A program made the translations under genes and the position numbers. Shown here piece by piece: positions 5,296-5,547 of a DNA stretch of 5,547 bases. The DNA comes from Nitrospirota bacterium (GTDB taxonomy: Bacteria; Nitrospinota; Nitrospinia; Nitrospinales; Nitrospinaceae): contig JAUVMD010000112.1 in assembly GCA_030600405.1 (NCBI GenBank), positions 1 through 5,547 on the forward strand, written 5' to 3'. Below the pieces are notes generated by a model that worked only from the letters and a program-made list of their open reading frames with translations, was not told the origin of the DNA and did not search any database. Within the stretch, counting starts at the first letter, position 1; each line of letters starts with the position of its first letter.

Positions 5296-5547
5296 ATGAA
5301 ATTGAAAGAGTTGAAAAATTTTAAAGTCCCCGGTTTTGTGGCCGGAGGCATGGCGTGCGGTCTCAAGAAGAAGGGTATCAAGGACCTTGCCCTGATCGTT
5401 TCCGAGGTGCCGGCGACGGCGGCGGGGATGTTCACGCAAAATCAGATGGTGTCGCCGACGGTGCCGATCAGCCAGAAAGCGCTCAAGGCATCCAAGGCCA
5501 TTCGCGCCATTATCGCGAACAGCGGCAACGCCAACGCCTTCACCGGA
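5296..5547 (+). CDS. argJ: Glutamate N-acetyltransferase ArgJ, N-terminal part
   Basis: The gene is cut by the right window edge; 84 codons are visible. ArgJ moves the acetyl group from N-acetylornithine to glutamate, closing the cyclic arginine pathway; bifunctional forms also use acetyl-CoA. Family signatures in the visible part are GFVAGGMACGLKKKG at about 13-27, DLALIVSEVPATAAGMFTQN at 30-49, and the hallmark NSGNANAFTG at 75-84. The self-cleavage threonine that forms the new subunit N-terminus lies beyond the window, so mono- or bifunctional type and intactness cannot be judged. The start ATG lies 6 bp after the argC TAA. Only a weak purine stretch (CGAAG) precedes it, which suggests translational coupling to argC. 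Confidence 0.95.
   Translation, partial: MKLKELKNFKVPGFVAGGMACGLKKKGIKDLALIVSEVPATAAGMFTQNQMVSPTVPISQKALKASKAIRAIIANSGNANAFTG

Overview
The window holds five complete genes and one gene cut by the right edge, all of bacterial type. From left to right they are: a gene-poor stretch; a lipoprotein gene (+); squalene-hopene cyclase (-); the ribosomal protein pair rplM-rpsI (+); and argC followed by the first 84 codons of argJ (+). The DNA has moderately high GC in the genes and AT-rich promoter regions. Sigma70-type promoters can be read upstream of the lipoprotein gene, shc and rplM. A lipobox protein, a hopanoid cyclase and Shine-Dalgarno sites together suggest a Gram-negative bacterium. My impression is a Nitrospinota- or deltaproteobacteria-like lineage, but this rests on general sequence flavour and gene order, not on a search.

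Layout. Bases 1 to about 346 contain no gene I can support, apart from a possible short C-terminal remnant at the very left edge. A TTGACA/CATAAT promoter at 347-376 precedes a small outer-membrane-type lipoprotein with a FlgO/CsgG-like domain. This gene converges on the cyclase gene with only 19 bp between the two stop codons. The cyclase gene and rplM diverge from a 226-bp region that carries back-to-back promoters. rplM and rpsI form the usual L13-S9 pair, spaced by 46 bp. A 204-bp gap rich in inverted repeats follows, then argC, with argJ starting 6 bp after the argC stop.

How the genes relate. L13 and S9 are ribosomal subunit proteins made from one transcript. ArgC (step 3) and ArgJ (step 5, which recycles the acetyl group) belong to arginine synthesis and look translationally coupled. 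The cyclase makes hopanoid membrane lipids and stands alone here, without other hopanoid genes. I see no mobile element, CRISPR array, tRNA or rRNA. Nothing here is clearly a new system. The most interesting unexplained structure is the argC leader: two adjacent hairpins end just before the Shine-Dalgarno site, and one arm could pair with that site instead.
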